Shown one piece after another: positions 53,401 through 62,745 of a DNA stretch of 64,000 nt (position 1 is the stretch's first letter; each line of letters opens with the position of its first letter). The notes under the pieces are model-generated. The model was not told the DNA's origin and made no database searches. It saw only the letters and a program-made list of their open reading frames with translations. The position numbers and the translations under genes are program-made. The DNA comes from Malaya genurostris (lineage: Eukaryota > Arthropoda > Insecta > Diptera > Culicidae), in contig NC_080571.1 of assembly GCF_030247185.1 (NCBI RefSeq), positions 33,654,753 through 33,718,752 of the forward strand, read 5' to 3'.

Positions 53401-55313
53401 AAATAAATGCATTTTTCAACTTAAAAAATCAGACCGAATTAATTTCTACTCCCTATTTATATGCTTCAATTATTACACAAATGGATATTCAAAATTATCG
53501 AAATCAAATGGAATTATTTATTTTGCTTAGTAGTCATTAGAATGGTGCCTGTTTACATATTGTATATCCGCTCTATAAGATTTTATAGACTGTTTTTTTT
53601 CCTAGAATCCTTAGTTTCTATGCAAAATTCAGTTATGCATAGTTAAGCATACGAATCCGGAAAAAATACTAATTAACGAATAGTATAGAAAATCGGGTCA
53701 TTTCATAAACAAAAAACAGAATATTATAACATGTTGAAGTTATTGTCCAATAATCAATACATTACTAAAACATCAATTTTTTTTCGAAATCCTTACTATG
53801 CTCACGAGGCTAATACTTTCAACTTTCATGAGACGAGCACAAATTTAACTCGAAGCTAAATTCACCTGCTCCAGATATACCCGGCCTGCTGAAAATCGGG
53901 CCTCACACGTCGTCTGTTGACCTTGAACAGACACTGATACTGCAGCACACACAGCCGCATCATTTCGCTATCGACTGAACAAATCAGACCATTTGCGTTG
54001 AATGGAGTGGTGAGCGCTACGCGGTTAGTCTGAGTAGAGATAACAACTTGCAATCACAAGAAGCTAATCAATGTAATTTGCAGTCCTCAGCTCTGTGGGA
54101 CACAGTTCGTGAAGTTAATTTCGTCTCGTCTTTACTTCACTGACTGAGGAGATATTTCAGGAATATTTATTTGCCAAAGCAGCAGCTGTGTTCTTTGCTA
54201 CTGGCTAGACGTCATGTGATACAAAAACGGCACTGCCTATTTGCGTTCTACTTGTTGCTACCGCCTTGTTGTAGGTTGGTGATAATTTTCGATTCACTCG
54301 GTGGCACCTCTGCAAACATCGGAAAACCATCGGCGTCAGTGATAATGAAAATAGCCACTGGAGTGTGGAAATTACCGTCGCCCGACATTATACCCAAACC
54401 CACCCACACTTGCAACAACCGGTTGCTCAGTGGGATGATCAGCTGGTATTTGATAACCGGCTTCGTGCTGAGAAACTCATAAATATGTATTGTATAGCCA
54501 TACTGCAATTAACTAAATGTTTAAATACTGATTTATGAACTAATCAACATTCGCATGCACGTTCAACTTCTTCGCTGAACGCTACTAGAGTAGCATAAAT
54601 CTATGCATATAGATTTATGCTACTCTAGTAGCGTTTAGGAACCAGCATATAATGCATTTAGCATCCTCAGCTACCGAGGGATATGTTTTGGCATAATGAA
54701 TGAGCAAAACCACCACTTTAAATTAATCTTCCAATCTAAATTAACGCAGCCAATGACTGGCTAATAGAAATTAAATTACCTAACAGTGATTCTATTGAAA
54801 TGAGATTTCTTCGAAAATATCGAACGATCATTAACATACAAACCACAATCGATGGTCAGCAAAAGTTTCGCTGTTTGCCTCTTTCTACGTACATGTGGAA
54901 CAGAAGGTGACATTCCGTGCATTGTCCCATTAATACCGGGTGGTGGTTTCGCAGTGATAGAAACATTTGCGTCTCTACTTGGCCTATATAATTGCTATAG
55001 TCTACATCCTATCAGGTTCGAACAAAGGGAAATTTTTGTGAGTCAGTTTTGTTTACGCCGGCGCCACATTTGATAGTACTTAAAATGTTTCATGCGTTGC
55101 TCGTTTGAATAACTTTTTTGACCGATGCCAGGAATTCTTCGCATTACAGTTCATTTGCGTGATTCAAACATCTACAGCATAGAATAAAATCTTACCTTCA
55201 TATTTCTGGATCTTCGACTTGATGTAACCGACAGTGTCCCGGTCGCTAACGGTGACCTCGAATTCCGATCCGGTTAGCGTTTCCACGATGATTTCGTACG
55301 AGGGGCTCCACAT
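39409..55313 (-). CDS. ZFAND4: Ubiquitin-like and AN1 zinc-finger protein (ZFAND4-like), whole coding span, 5 exons
   Basis: Joined minus-strand exons 55313-55196, 43986-43788, 42713-42500, 42435-41562 and 41489-39409 give 1161 codons plus stop, longer than the roughly 730 aa of vertebrate ZFAND4. Residues of about 6-82 form a ubiquitin-like fold (YEIIVETLTGSEFEVTVSDR; VNQQHLLYNHKEL; LKLVLGMKGG). The long middle is low-complexity and probably disordered, with a His run (VGHHHHHHSD) and a Ser run. The C-terminus is an AN1 zinc finger with all ligands present: CAQC, KCHC, FCAQHRYAEAHNC. AN1/UBL proteins are linked to ubiquitin and proteasome pathways (family knowledge). All junctions are GT-AG and phases agree. 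Intron 1 is 11.2 kb and holds repeats plus a possible nested gene. Confidence 0.93.
40146..40200. repeat. Coding triplet repeat (Ser tract) in the ZFAND4-like gene
   Basis: On the minus strand nearly every codon is AGT or AGC (Ser), in an almost pure trinucleotide run. Such tracts vary in length between individuals. Confidence 0.85.
41562..42435 (-). CDS. ZFAND4: ZFAND4-like gene, coding exon 4
   Basis: Acceptor CCCATTCCAG and donor GATG|GTAAGT, phase 0 in and phase 1 out. It encodes KLTQIKTKLNMKKKRLSGTS and a long Ser/His-rich, probably disordered region that ends TLYKSTSD. Confidence 0.9.
42500..42713 (-). CDS. ZFAND4: ZFAND4-like gene, coding exon 3
   Basis: Acceptor TTTTTTTGCAG and donor GAG|GTATGA, phase 2 in and phase 0 out. 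It encodes QDAASLKAPGLKLLVNKKNI and a charged stretch ending ERDDKVTAE. Confidence 0.9.
43788..43986 (-). CDS. ZFAND4: ZFAND4-like gene, coding exon 2
   Basis: Acceptor TTTTCTAG and donor GGCAAG|GTAAGC, phase 1 in and phase 2 out. It encodes the second half of the ubiquitin-like domain (IPVNQQHLLYNHKELNDAME, SRLKLVLGMKGGP) and ISDYENWFDMSDVLA. Confidence 0.95.
43987..44106 (-). other. Start of the ZFAND4-like intron 1 distal part
   Basis: Intron sequence just upstream of the exon 2 acceptor. No feature beyond the splice site. Confidence 0.5.
44107..44240 (+). pseudogene. Retrotransposon ORF1 fragment (zinc-knuckle region)
   Basis: The plus strand reads VIPSYMTFSQGGRFPCEPLI and NQLSCQLCEKLH. 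This aligns with IPSYVIFGQDTRIPCKSLVT and DNQMVTCQYCQKAVH in the ORF1 at 49.4-50.3 kb. It is a short decayed piece in intron 1. Confidence 0.7.
44560..44990 (+). pseudogene. RTE-type retrotransposon remnant
   Basis: The plus strand has VKGEILRAKSF, LADDIGIMIRNFEKMTEIYI (RT motif C region), then, after a deletion, RMPDDNPVRMVLESE and QRARWIDQMEDDLQTI. The same blocks occur in order in the better copy at 58,490-59,345. Frameshifted and dead. Confidence 0.8.
44991..46690. other. Intron DNA, no gene recognised
   Basis: Repetitive-looking DNA with phrases such as ATACCATTGTATCTCCGGAG, but no coding frame or paired ends that I can support. Confidence 0.4.
46690..46910 (-). pseudogene. Probable mariner transposase remnant
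   Basis: The minus strand reads GFVHRIVTVDRKSVSYDNLK then QRKSKFGHAAQHP. This resembles the mariner block around the first catalytic Asp (HRIVTGDEKW..YDNPKRKKSW), with the key Asp-Glu region eroded. Confidence 0.5.
46911..48842. other. Intron DNA, no gene recognised
   Basis: Opposed overlapping frames near 48,300-48,650 are mutual shadows without domain features. No paired ends found. Confidence 0.4.
48843..49189. mobile_element. Foldback MITE with 9-bp target duplication (347 bp)
   Basis: The arms of about 100 bp are inverted copies (ATGAGCATGAACTTAGCG; AACGCAAATAGGTGAATAAT; TTGAATTTGTTGCTCAAT), and a shorter second inverted pair lies inside. A perfect 9-bp duplication GACAACGTA flanks it (48,834-48,842 and 49,190-49,198). 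A 9-bp duplication points to the Mutator-like (MULE) group. Confidence 0.88.
49215..49360. repeat. 'tacgcgg' repeat fragment
   Basis: GATCTCCGAAGTTACGCGG and relatives link it to the repeat at 23,720-24,090. Confidence 0.6.
49389..50327 (-). pseudogene. Non-LTR retrotransposon ORF1 (nucleic-acid-binding protein), frameshifted
   Basis: The frame from ATG 50,327 runs 245 codons to 49,590. ORF1 proteins of this kind coat the element's RNA. The N-terminal two thirds resemble an RRM-like fold (VVYIQFYKKLDAIQFAKDN; IEVRVHDLHSSVTDSYIRKT). A CCHC zinc knuckle follows (CQYCQKAVHYGKPC, spacing 2-4-4). Near 49,640 a frameshift breaks a Gln/Ser/Thr-rich tail that continues in another frame (PSVSSIEQSTPAAV) to a stop at about 49,389. 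No ORF2 follows, so this is a fragment. It lies in intron 1 of the ZFAND4-like gene. Confidence 0.75.
50455..50720 (+). repeat. Mixed repeat debris with a zinc-knuckle fragment
   Basis: CATGCATTTCTGAAACATTT then GGCATAAAAA matches the repeat at 23,965-24,010. At 50,650-50,710 the plus strand reads NLTQYRHCQGFGHGTTNCH, a CCHC knuckle typical of Jockey-like ORF1 proteins. Confidence 0.55.
50839..51706 (+). mobile_element. TIR element with GTGTTCGGTT(G/A)CCGGCACCC ends
   Basis: The inverted repeats of about 25 bp at both ends differ at a few sites. The same TACCGGCACCCC phrase also occurs inside at 51,171-51,184. Element length is about 0.87 kb. A basic C-terminal protein tail is encoded on the plus strand. 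It could be a deletion derivative of a pogo- or Tc1-type element (inference). Confidence 0.7.
51200..51427 (+). CDS. Lys/Arg-rich C-terminal protein fragment in the TIR element
   Basis: The frame reads RKIVSDLQAAVETKQAKILA, then KKKRRRPAKSTPKAPPSKSS and SDNEDFCPKRLRKE, then stop. The composition is that of a nuclear-targeted, DNA-binding tail, with a possible bipartite nuclear localisation signal. No start codon or conserved catalytic domain is visible upstream, so this is probably the surviving 3' end of a transposase-like gene. I do not recognise the family. Confidence 0.5.
   Translation, partial: RKIVSDLQAAVETKQAKILAKHLAANTADAPAKKKRRRPAKSTPKAPPSKSSAKRAKAKSPSDNEDFCPKRLRKE
51820..52870 (+). 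repeat. Family A repeat, copy 4 (uninterrupted)
   Basis: It covers the same modules as copy 2 in the same order, including CTCATAG/CTAGTTGACAGACCTTGTTA and ACGTGCAGGGTTGCCGC, and the family 3' end ACACCACTAGGTAGATTAAA. At 52,585-52,605 it keeps the site that is occupied by a DD37E transposon in copy 2. Confidence 0.82.
52900..53440 (+). pseudogene. mariner-superfamily transposase remnant
   Basis: N-terminal debris NFVLTKQQLRKISV and SATEVHQTLVDVYGDNAPTV is followed by LEALLDEDPSQIQK with in-frame stops. After a large deletion comes the C-terminus DETFYRNGILKLP and RWEKVVTSDG. Strongly decayed. Confidence 0.75.
53862..54502 (-). CDS. Unidentified gene nested in ZFAND4-like intron 1 (two firm exons)
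   Basis: Exon 54502-54262 (80 codons plus one base) reads YGYTIHIYEFLSTKPVIKYQ, then LQVWVGLGIMSGDGNFHTPV and AIFIITDADGFPMFAEVPPS. Exon 54046-53862 reads VISTQTNRVALTTPFNANGL, ICSVDSEMMRLCVLQYQCLF, KVNRRRVRPDFQQAGYIWSR, then stop. The junction is GT-AG (donor GGCG|GTAGCA, acceptor GATTGCAAG) and phase 1 on both sides. The text looks constrained: no repeats, balanced composition, both frames open. A minus-strand AATAAA lies near 53,517. I do not recognise the family. It could also be alternative exons of the host gene, but the stop codon and poly(A) signal argue for a separate gene. The 5' end is uncertain. Confidence 0.6.
54578..54635. repeat. Perfect palindrome, 27-bp arms, 4-bp spacer
   Basis: The left arm AACGCTACTAGAGTAGCATA plus AATCTAT and the right arm are exact reverse complements around GCAT. 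No mismatches. It lies between the possible first and second exons of the nested gene. Confidence 0.97.
54893..54922 (-). CDS. Possible first exon of the nested gene
   Basis: ATG at 54,922 opens MHGMSPSVPH and is followed directly by a strong donor GTACGT in phase 0, which fits the exon starting at 54,502 (acceptor TTAATTGCAG). The frame is also open further upstream (AKPPPGING), so the true start may lie elsewhere. Confidence 0.35.
55196..55313 (-). CDS. ZFAND4: ZFAND4-like gene, coding exon 1
   Basis: ATG at 55,313 and donor GAAG|GTAAG, phase 1. It encodes MWSPSYEIIVETLTGSEFEV and on to IKSKIQKYE, the first half of the ubiquitin-like domain. The next exon restores the Gly of KYEGIPV, as in ubiquitin's IEGIP-like turn. 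Confidence 0.92.
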
Positions 55314-56250
55314 TTTGACCAACTTCACCACAGTTCACTAACACTTCTCAAAAACCGGTTCACAGGTCAGATGACCTTACTTCCGCAGGACAGATTATTT
55401 CTGTCGCCGTTCGGCCGTTATGACGAAATTTGATGTCGTTTCTTTTGCCCCCCTCTGTATTCACCGTTCAAAGACGGTTATTCCGTTGGAAGGTGTTTTG
55501 ATTTTACTTTATTTTGATATTTCTTCTCTCCTTTTTCTCACCACTCTCTCGCACATTTAGTAGCAAAGAGGCAAAGTATTTTTTTTAGCGAAAGAGAAAA
55601 GTGACACGAGTGAAAATTTTAATTGGCCACGAGTTTAGCTGTTCGAAAATTTTGAAGGACATATTTTTCACATTGCACAAAATGACTTTTAATCAGTTTG
55701 ATTTAATTTCGCTCCAAGTGAAAGGTTTATAATAAACTAAACCGTATTGGTGCGAGATCCTTCCCGATAATCACACATTCTAAGCCATTACCAATCAACT
55801 TTTCGTATGAGTCATGCTTATTTTCGCTGGCAATCACCGTAAAATACTGGAAAATCTTTTTCCTAACAAACGGCACGAGGATCCGCAATGATCAAAAAAC
55901 ACGGTTCGCGATGACACGAAATAGGTGAATATGCGTTTCAATTCTTGTCGACCATCTTTCTTTTGCTGCGGACGGTAAATCCGGAATGACGAAATCCTGC
56001 AAAATCTTTGCACAACACACCTCCGTCACATCGTACGGAGAAAACTCTTCGGCAGCGGATCCATCCGGAAACTCCCCGTCCTTTTGACCCCGATGGTAGC
56101 ACTAATTGGCACAAAAAGCACAAATTTTCTTTTCACTCATAAACACCATAAATCCAAACGACAATGACGATGACTCGCGCGGATTGCAGCGAGAAACTTC
56201 TTGGACGGCATGGAAATGACAGCGAGTGCATTGAGTACGCGGTGGAAAAT
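55314..56250 (-). promoter_or_regulatory. 5' flank of the ZFAND4-like gene
   Basis: Sequence directly upstream of the start codon. It is GC-richer than its surroundings near 55,370-55,450 and 55,960-56,230, as expected for a 5' UTR and promoter. No specific core motif is convincing. A 61-codon minus-strand frame at 55,938-56,123 is probably untranslated or chance. Confidence 0.35.
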
Positions 56251-56679
56251 TGCTTCTCTCTCATTTACCCTTCTGTTCTCACGAATATACCTATTTCTTT
56301 TCCGTAGCTGTCAAAAGGGGGGAAATTTCAATTGTCAAAACTATTCCTGGTGAAAAATATATGACACGTACACGTCACCAGAAAAGTAGTAATTTTATAA
56401 TTATTTTCTTAATTCTGTTTATTTATAGTGATTTTCACTGTCGGCTAGAAAAGATTGCGATGCGATAAGATAGCGACAAAATGCCGCAAAGATCTCGAAA
56501 CTGTCATTCGCATCGTTTCAACCTCTTCGAGACCTCAAGCCAGAAAAAAATATTTTTTAAATTGACCGTTACAATGACTAATTTTTTATTTATTATTAAG
56601 AAAACTTCAGTCATAATGAATTCATATTGATAATGCGTATGCACGGATTTTTTAAGCGTTTGCTATTTATTTGACATAA

Positions 56680-56913
56680 TGTACGATTCAGACGATCCGC
56701 CTCCTTCCGTCACCGCCACCGGAACGTCAGCTTCCGTCAAAATTAGTTTAATACTTTCTTTACCGGAACGTTCACACGCTCCGTCCGTCAAGACGTTCCG
56801 TGACGGTGACGTTACGTGTGAATGGCTCCATAAGAATGCATGTAATTAATGTTGACGGTGCCGGTGACGGAGATTGACTGTGACAAAAGAAGACGGATCG
56901 TCTGAATCGTACA
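56680..56913. mobile_element. MITE family D (234 bp)
   Basis: Perfect 20-bp inverted ends TGTACGATTCAGACGATCCG, with TAA next to each end (PIF/Harbinger-like target). The inside has further inverted GACGG/CCGTC and CCGGTGACGG words. A diverged relative is at about 61,205-61,425. Confidence 0.85.
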
Positions 56914-58489
56914 TAATGGTTATTTTGTGCTTAGTATGTTCCATTTTCATTTATATTTCGTATTAACCGACCCCTTGGTTTTCAAAACCTCGTGCTTTAT
57001 TCGATTGTGCTATTTGTCTACTCTAAAAAGTTGGTCCTCTTTGACAGATATACATTTGTTGATGCTTTCGATGAACAATGAAATAACAATTGTCGCTAAG
57101 GAATTTTACCAGTTGAAAATGCAATTGGCCTCAATCCAACAGCCGATTAATTTCTTTTTTGGCTCTAATGCTAGTTAATTTCAATACAACAGACAGCGAA
57201 GGGGTTAAAACAACTGTCTAATTTTCTGGCAGCGATGCCAGGTGAAATTTTAGGCGTCTGCGTATTAGAAATGGTCCTATGCGACATCAATATTTAGAAG
57301 TATGACGAAAAAACCAAACGAAAACCCTACAGTAATAGCAAAAGTCATTGAAATGGACAATTGTTTATAAAAAATTCAAAAATCTGCAAAAAAGTCGGCT
57401 TAATTGCAAAGTCTGCTAACAAACGAAATTGCAAATTTACATACCAATCTTCAAACCTGGCATCAGTGGTTCTGACGCTCATTATTTCGCTATCCTGCGA
57501 CGATTCCGTCGCATTCTATGTTCAGCTGAAAACCACTATACAACTGATGTGTGGAGATCGATACCCGAATCAAATTATCGAAATAAATAATCATAATTTT
57601 TTTGCCTGCTTCTTGTTGACTCCAAAAACTGAACAAGTTTTATAATTTTAAATTATTTCCGAAACAATCTTAACTAATGGCTTACAATCCCTTATCAGTT
57701 TTCCTAAGCCCGCTACCCGCTTGTGAGGAATTCTGGCAACCGTCAGAAGACTGGCTGCATTCCGGCTGCTGTCAAAATTCTCCATGCGAAATTGCGTCAT
57801 TATCTCGCCGTACGTATCTTGTTTATTTCTCTTTTCCTTCTTTTTTTCTATTTTTTATTCGACTTCATTTGATGTTCGACAATCCCGCATGTACATACAA
57901 AAAAAAACAAATCTTGAGACGAGGTAAATGAGATTGAAATATGTATGTCTGGTAGTGAGAAAGTAATGTTAACATTTTCCATAGATAGTATATATGAAAA
58001 GCAATAACATATTGCCTTTCGTATGTACTTTTTATTGAAAAAATAAAACCAAGACGCTAATAATGTAAAACCGATTCAAACCGGTTCTGACAATCTGGTA
58101 TGGCAAAAATCCGACAGAAACAGAACCGTTGATAACCGCATTGCTAGACTTTTGCCGGAATTCTGGCAAAATTCCGCCAAAAATGTGTGGCAGACATAGC
58201 CAGCCGTCTGGGAGTAAATCTGCCCGCCGTGTACAAGCGGGTAACCTTCTAATCCATTCAAAACTTTTACTAACTCGCTAATTGTTTTCATTAAAATCCT
58301 AAATCACTAAATCACGCGCAAACTATCTTTAAACCCCTAATCTCTCACAATACCTTCTGAGCTTTCATAAATACGTTTGAGCTCAGACAAAGTTAAAAGT
58401 GATTTGCACCTGCACAGGATGCACAAATCAAATTGTTCGTATTGTTAAAGAAGAAAGTTTTCTGAAGATAGTAAGCAACTGAAGGTACT
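56914..58489. other. Intergenic DNA, no gene recognised
   Basis: The hydrophobic plus-strand frames at 56.9-57.9 kb have no domain or splice support. GAATTCTGGCAA occurs near 57,730 and again near 58,158, hinting at repeats. Confidence 0.4.
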
Positions 58490-59345
58490 TACTCTTACTC
58501 TTTCAGTCGTAGACCACGCGGGTCTCTGCTGTATACAGGAGGCGTCTCCATTCAACTCGGTTCATGGCTGTTCGGCGGCCAGCCTCGGGTCCGCAGGTCG
58601 TCCTCAATTTGATCGATCCATCTTGCCCGCTGCGCGCCTTTTCTTCTTATACCGTTCGGATCATTATCGAGAATCATTTTAACCGGGTTGTTCTCCGACA
58701 TTCTAACAACATGTCCGGCCCACCGTAACCGCCCGACCTTGGCCGTTTTGACGCAAGCATTGTCCAGGACTCGTGCCCGTAGAGGATAACCGGTCTAATC
58801 AGCGTTTTGTAGATAGTTAACTTCATACAACGTCGAATTTTGCTCGATCGAAGCGCCCTGCGCAGTCCAAAGTAAACACGATTTTCTGACCGTATGCGTC
58901 TCTGAATTTCTCTGCTGGTGTCATTATCGGCAGTCACCAGTGAGCCCAAGTACACGAACTCGTCGACCATTTCGATTTCATCACCACCAATCAGAACTCG
59001 TAATGGGTGGCTGACGTTATCTTCTCTCGAGCCCCTGCCTTTCATGTACTTTGTCTTGATGTCTAGTCCGATCCGCTTGGCCTCAGCTTTTAGTCCGATG
59101 TACGTATCTTCCATCTTCTCAAAGTTGCGTGCTATAATATCAATATCATCAGCGAAACCAAGTAGCTGGACGGACTTTCTGAAAATCGTGCCACTCGTGT
59201 CTATCCTAGCGCTTCTTATCACACCCTCCAAAGCAATGTTGAATAGCAGACACGAAAGGCCATCACCTTGCCGTAGCCCTCTGCGAGTTTCGAAGGGACT
59301 CGAGTTTATCCCCGATACTCGAACAACGCACATCACTTGATCCAT
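58490..59345 (-). pseudogene. RTE-type retrotransposon reverse transcriptase fragment
   Basis: The minus frame from 59,345 has SSPFETRRGLRQGDGLSCLL (motif B), LLGFADDIDIIARNFEKMED (intact catalytic FADD), KTKYMKGRG, and the thumb/C-terminal text VDEFVYLGSLVTADNDTSRE and KTLIRPVILYGHESWT. Near 58,740 a frameshift breaks the end. The next frame continues VGRLRWAGHVVRMSENNPVK and RWIDQIEDDLRTRGWPPN to the 3' end at about 58,490. The endonuclease and N-terminal RT are missing (5' truncation, common in this class). Confidence 0.9.
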
Positions 59346-61204
59346 CGTACGAGAAATTCATCCACTCAAGAATGGTAGTTTGTTTTTGTGGGTTTACCGG
59401 TCGGGCAGCTGAATAGCGCAAATTCTAAGCCGGTCCCGTTTATGGATCCAGGATATATAATTTCAATTCCTCACCAGACGAACTAGTCTATGTTGACCAA
59501 CTGAACACTGGCCAGGAATTGTGCATTGATCCTTTTACCATATGCAAATGCGTTGCTGAAATATTTAAAGAAGATATTGAATAGAAAATATACTTATTAA
59601 ATATGGATGGTGTACTTAAACAACAATCTTGGGAGTAGAAATAAATGTATGTTTTGCATTTGTATAGTAGAATATGAGTCATAATTGATGAGTGAGTGGA
59701 TCATTAGCATGGAACAAAGTAAAAGTAACGAATGTCTGAGAAAACACCAAGCATACTACAATGTAATCTAAGAGAGAGCTACTTTCAACATGCAACTAAA
59801 CTACTATGTGGGGAAGTTTCAGACGCTGTTATCCTCGCCATTTGCGGTTCCATATCATCATATAACCAACTGCATACTGCAAAAGAGATCAAATTTGATT
59901 AGTAGATCACTTCTATTTCTTAGATCAAAGTGTAGTATTTGTTGTAGCATGGACAGTGCCTGACAAGTTTGGCAAACTCAGAAAGAGAAACATATATATT
60001 TTATTGCTTCCATTCTGTGTATTGTTGCCTCTTTTTGTCTGACATTACCCATGGCACCATAAGTGTGCATCCTTCTCCATTGAGTAAGGATACAGACAAG
60101 CCCTGGGACCATGACAGCAACATTCTATCTGTCTCAAGGTTATGCTAATGCCTATGGCATCTACTCAAGAATGGTAGTTCGAACCATAATGAAATACTGC
60201 AACTAATCATCATTTTTGACTGTTTGGAAATAGCAGGTGCGTCGGAAACGCATGACATTGATACAGATTTATCTTGAGCATGCAAATGTTATTCAGAATA
60301 CATACTTCCAAAATAAAATAAAAATTTCTCTGAATAGTATAAAAAATACAAAAGAAGAACAATATGGAGGGTGTACAAACTTAAGTTGCCATCCTATCAG
60401 GAGCGGATAGAGAAAAAACTTTGTCCAAGTTTGTAGATAGTCTGAAACAAACGATATTCCCCATTTATTGAATACAAGCGAGTGCCTCTATACAAACATT
60501 AAAATTGAATATCTCAATAACCATTACATTCCGATCCCATGCTATTTATTCGTTTGTCTTGTATCTTGCTGTTGAACATTAATTTTGCTCATTAATATAA
60601 TGAGCCGCCTCTGATGTGCATTAAAAGCAGATGATGACAAATTGCTTTCCCGTGAAATTCACAATCGTCCTACTAGCAGACAATGGATGAAGCATGAGAG
60701 GTTGGGATTGGGTGGGACAGCACGTGGGTTAGTTATCAAAAAGTATTCAGTCAGCTGCTAGAACAGTAGAAGAATCTTACTCTGTTTGTGTGCAGAATCG
60801 CGCTCAAGCTCAGTGTTATTTCATTTGTTGCGTTCTGGATCATGTTCCAGAGTACTGTAGTTGCTAGATCATCTCTCCGTTAAGAAGAAGAGTACAGATT
60901 CGTGTCCTTTTTCTTGGTGACTTTTGGAAAAAAAAATCATTTTTCGCTTTTTCATGCATTTTTATCATTTCTTTACACTCAAGTTGACGATTCAATTCGT
61001 AGGGCACAGGTTCTACAAGCCAGTTATCGTATGCTCGAAGCCCGAGTTCGTTTGTCGCCTTAGCCCAGAGTATAGAGTGAATCGTCCTTTAAAATACGTT
61101 CATAATCCTCATATTTGAAAGTCATTATTAGGCTCTCTGACAGCTCTCGTACAACCACAAATGCAAATGAGATTGGTTTGTTTTCATCAGGAAACGCAAG
61201 CATT
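59346..61204. other. Intergenic DNA, no gene recognised
   Basis: The phrase CTCAAGAATGGTAGTT appears near 59,365 and 60,167, so there is some duplication, but no coding sequence was found. Confidence 0.4.
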
Positions 61205-61425
61205 AAACACGATTCAGACGATCAATCAACTTCCGTCGACGTCCAGATTATTTTTATAAATTTTTTAGCCGAATATTGCTCACGTATCCGACGTTAAAAT
61301 GTTCCGTGAACTTGACGTAGTGTATTTTCATATGAATTGCTTACAATTACTGTTGTTGTTCCGTAATCGTTCCATGTAGGTGATAGTCGCTTGATGCTGC
61401 GTGTGAATCGCTTTTACATATTGTT
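61205..61425. repeat. Diverged MITE family D relative
   Basis: CGATTCAGACGATCAATCAA, CTTCCGTCGACGTCC and GTGTGAATCGCTTTT echo the ends and interior of 56,680-56,913. Confidence 0.5.
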
Positions 61426-61930
61426 TTGTTTTCATCAGGAAACGTGTTGGCCACCCATTTTTCAGTAGGGCCGCCGTTCATTTTTCACCGGGCATAGAAA
61501 CCTCATTTCAGCTGTTTTTCAAAGAACGGCGAATGTAACATTGACAGCAAATGGAGAAAATCATCGATGAATGTTTCGACTTCGGTTTCAAATCGTGTTT
61601 AGAAATTATCGTATATTCTCTGATCAATTTATGATTAGTCGATGAATTGTTAGTTTATTTTCAAAAGGCACGTAAATGTTACCACTTTCCTTCTATATCC
61701 ATTGAATAAATCAACATGAAAAGAGTTTCGCCATTTTTCGATTTGTTTGCTTTTATGCTTCCTGTGTGAATTATAAAGATACGCCCTTGCGCATTTTTCA
61801 TGAAATTTACTGGTTTTCGCTACTAAGACAAATCTGTGAGTAGTTTTATGGTCTCTTTTACTATTTCCAGTAATAAAAGGTTCGATAACCATCTAAAATA
61901 AAGAAAATAAATAGTTTCGCCCTTCCTTAC

Positions 61931-62265
61931 GGGCCGCTTTACACAAGACAATATTATTGTCAATACAAGGAGTATTGACAATACTTTTGATCGTGAAGTG
62001 GAAACTTCATTGGATTGACGAAAATATTGTCAAAAAATCAAAACTGCTCATCAACCCTACAATACTTTCTCTCCAGAGAGGAAACAATTAAATATGTACA
62101 ATGACCTTTTCTCTCAATGTTACAATATTCAGTTGCAATATCTAAAGCTCCAAACGCTTTATTTTTTCGAAAAAAGCGGACTCAAGTTACCAAGACATTT
62201 GGATTGACGGTATTGACAATTCTTTGGATTGACAATAATATTGTCACGTGTAAGGGCCGCTTACC
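61931..62265. mobile_element. TIR element rich in GACAATATTATTGTC palindromes
   Basis: The left end GGGCCGCTTTACACAAGACA and the inverted right end AGCGGCCCTTACACGTGACA share most positions, and both continue ATATTATTGTCAAT. CTTAC flanks both sides as a possible target duplication. No protein; family unknown. Confidence 0.65.
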
Positions 62266-62639
62266 AGGAATTGAAGTATCGCCCTGTTTGTTGGCATGGA
62301 ACATGGAGGGCGAAACTTGCGTAAACAAATGGAATGACGCCTTTTAGAGTTCTTTGTATTACTAAGATTGAGATTTTTGTAGAATACGAATTTTTAGACA
62401 CAATTGTAGGATTTTGAAGCATTTATAGGTAGGAGATAGAACCTCGATTTGTTTACTTTTGTAAGATACGTCCATCTTTGAAAAACAGCTGATTTCGTGC
62501 TTATTATACTTTCGATCAGAGTTACCAGGTTATTATTTCAAAAATCTGTCAAAATTCAAAAATTCATATGGATTTGTCTGGGTCTCTTATATACAAGGAA
62601 ATTTTTGCCGGGTTTCATTATCAGTGAGCAGAAAATAAA

Positions 62640-62745
62640 AAAAAGGTCTTCCCACCTGAACCGTAAAGATCTAACGAAATCTGACAAAATCTAGGAAAAT
62701 TTGGAAAATCTGGGAAAATTAGGAAAATCTGGCAAAAGCTCTGGT
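62640..62745. repeat. Short tandem 'ggaaaatctgg' repeats
   Basis: AAAATCT(A/G)GGAAAATTTGG-like words repeat about every 10-12 bp. The neighbouring CTGGCATCCTGGCAACGCTG resembles hAT-type ends, but no partner was found. Confidence 0.6.

Noticed and set aside
55938..56123. 61-codon minus-strand frame upstream of the ZFAND4-like gene
   Set aside because: Likely 5' UTR or promoter DNA; no phase-consistent splice to the known first exon.
57361..57931. Two plus-strand frames of 84-94 codons
   Set aside because: No domain features, no splice signals in context, and repeat-like words nearby.
58918..59340. 140-codon plus-strand frame
   Set aside because: Opposite-strand shadow of the RTE reverse transcriptase.
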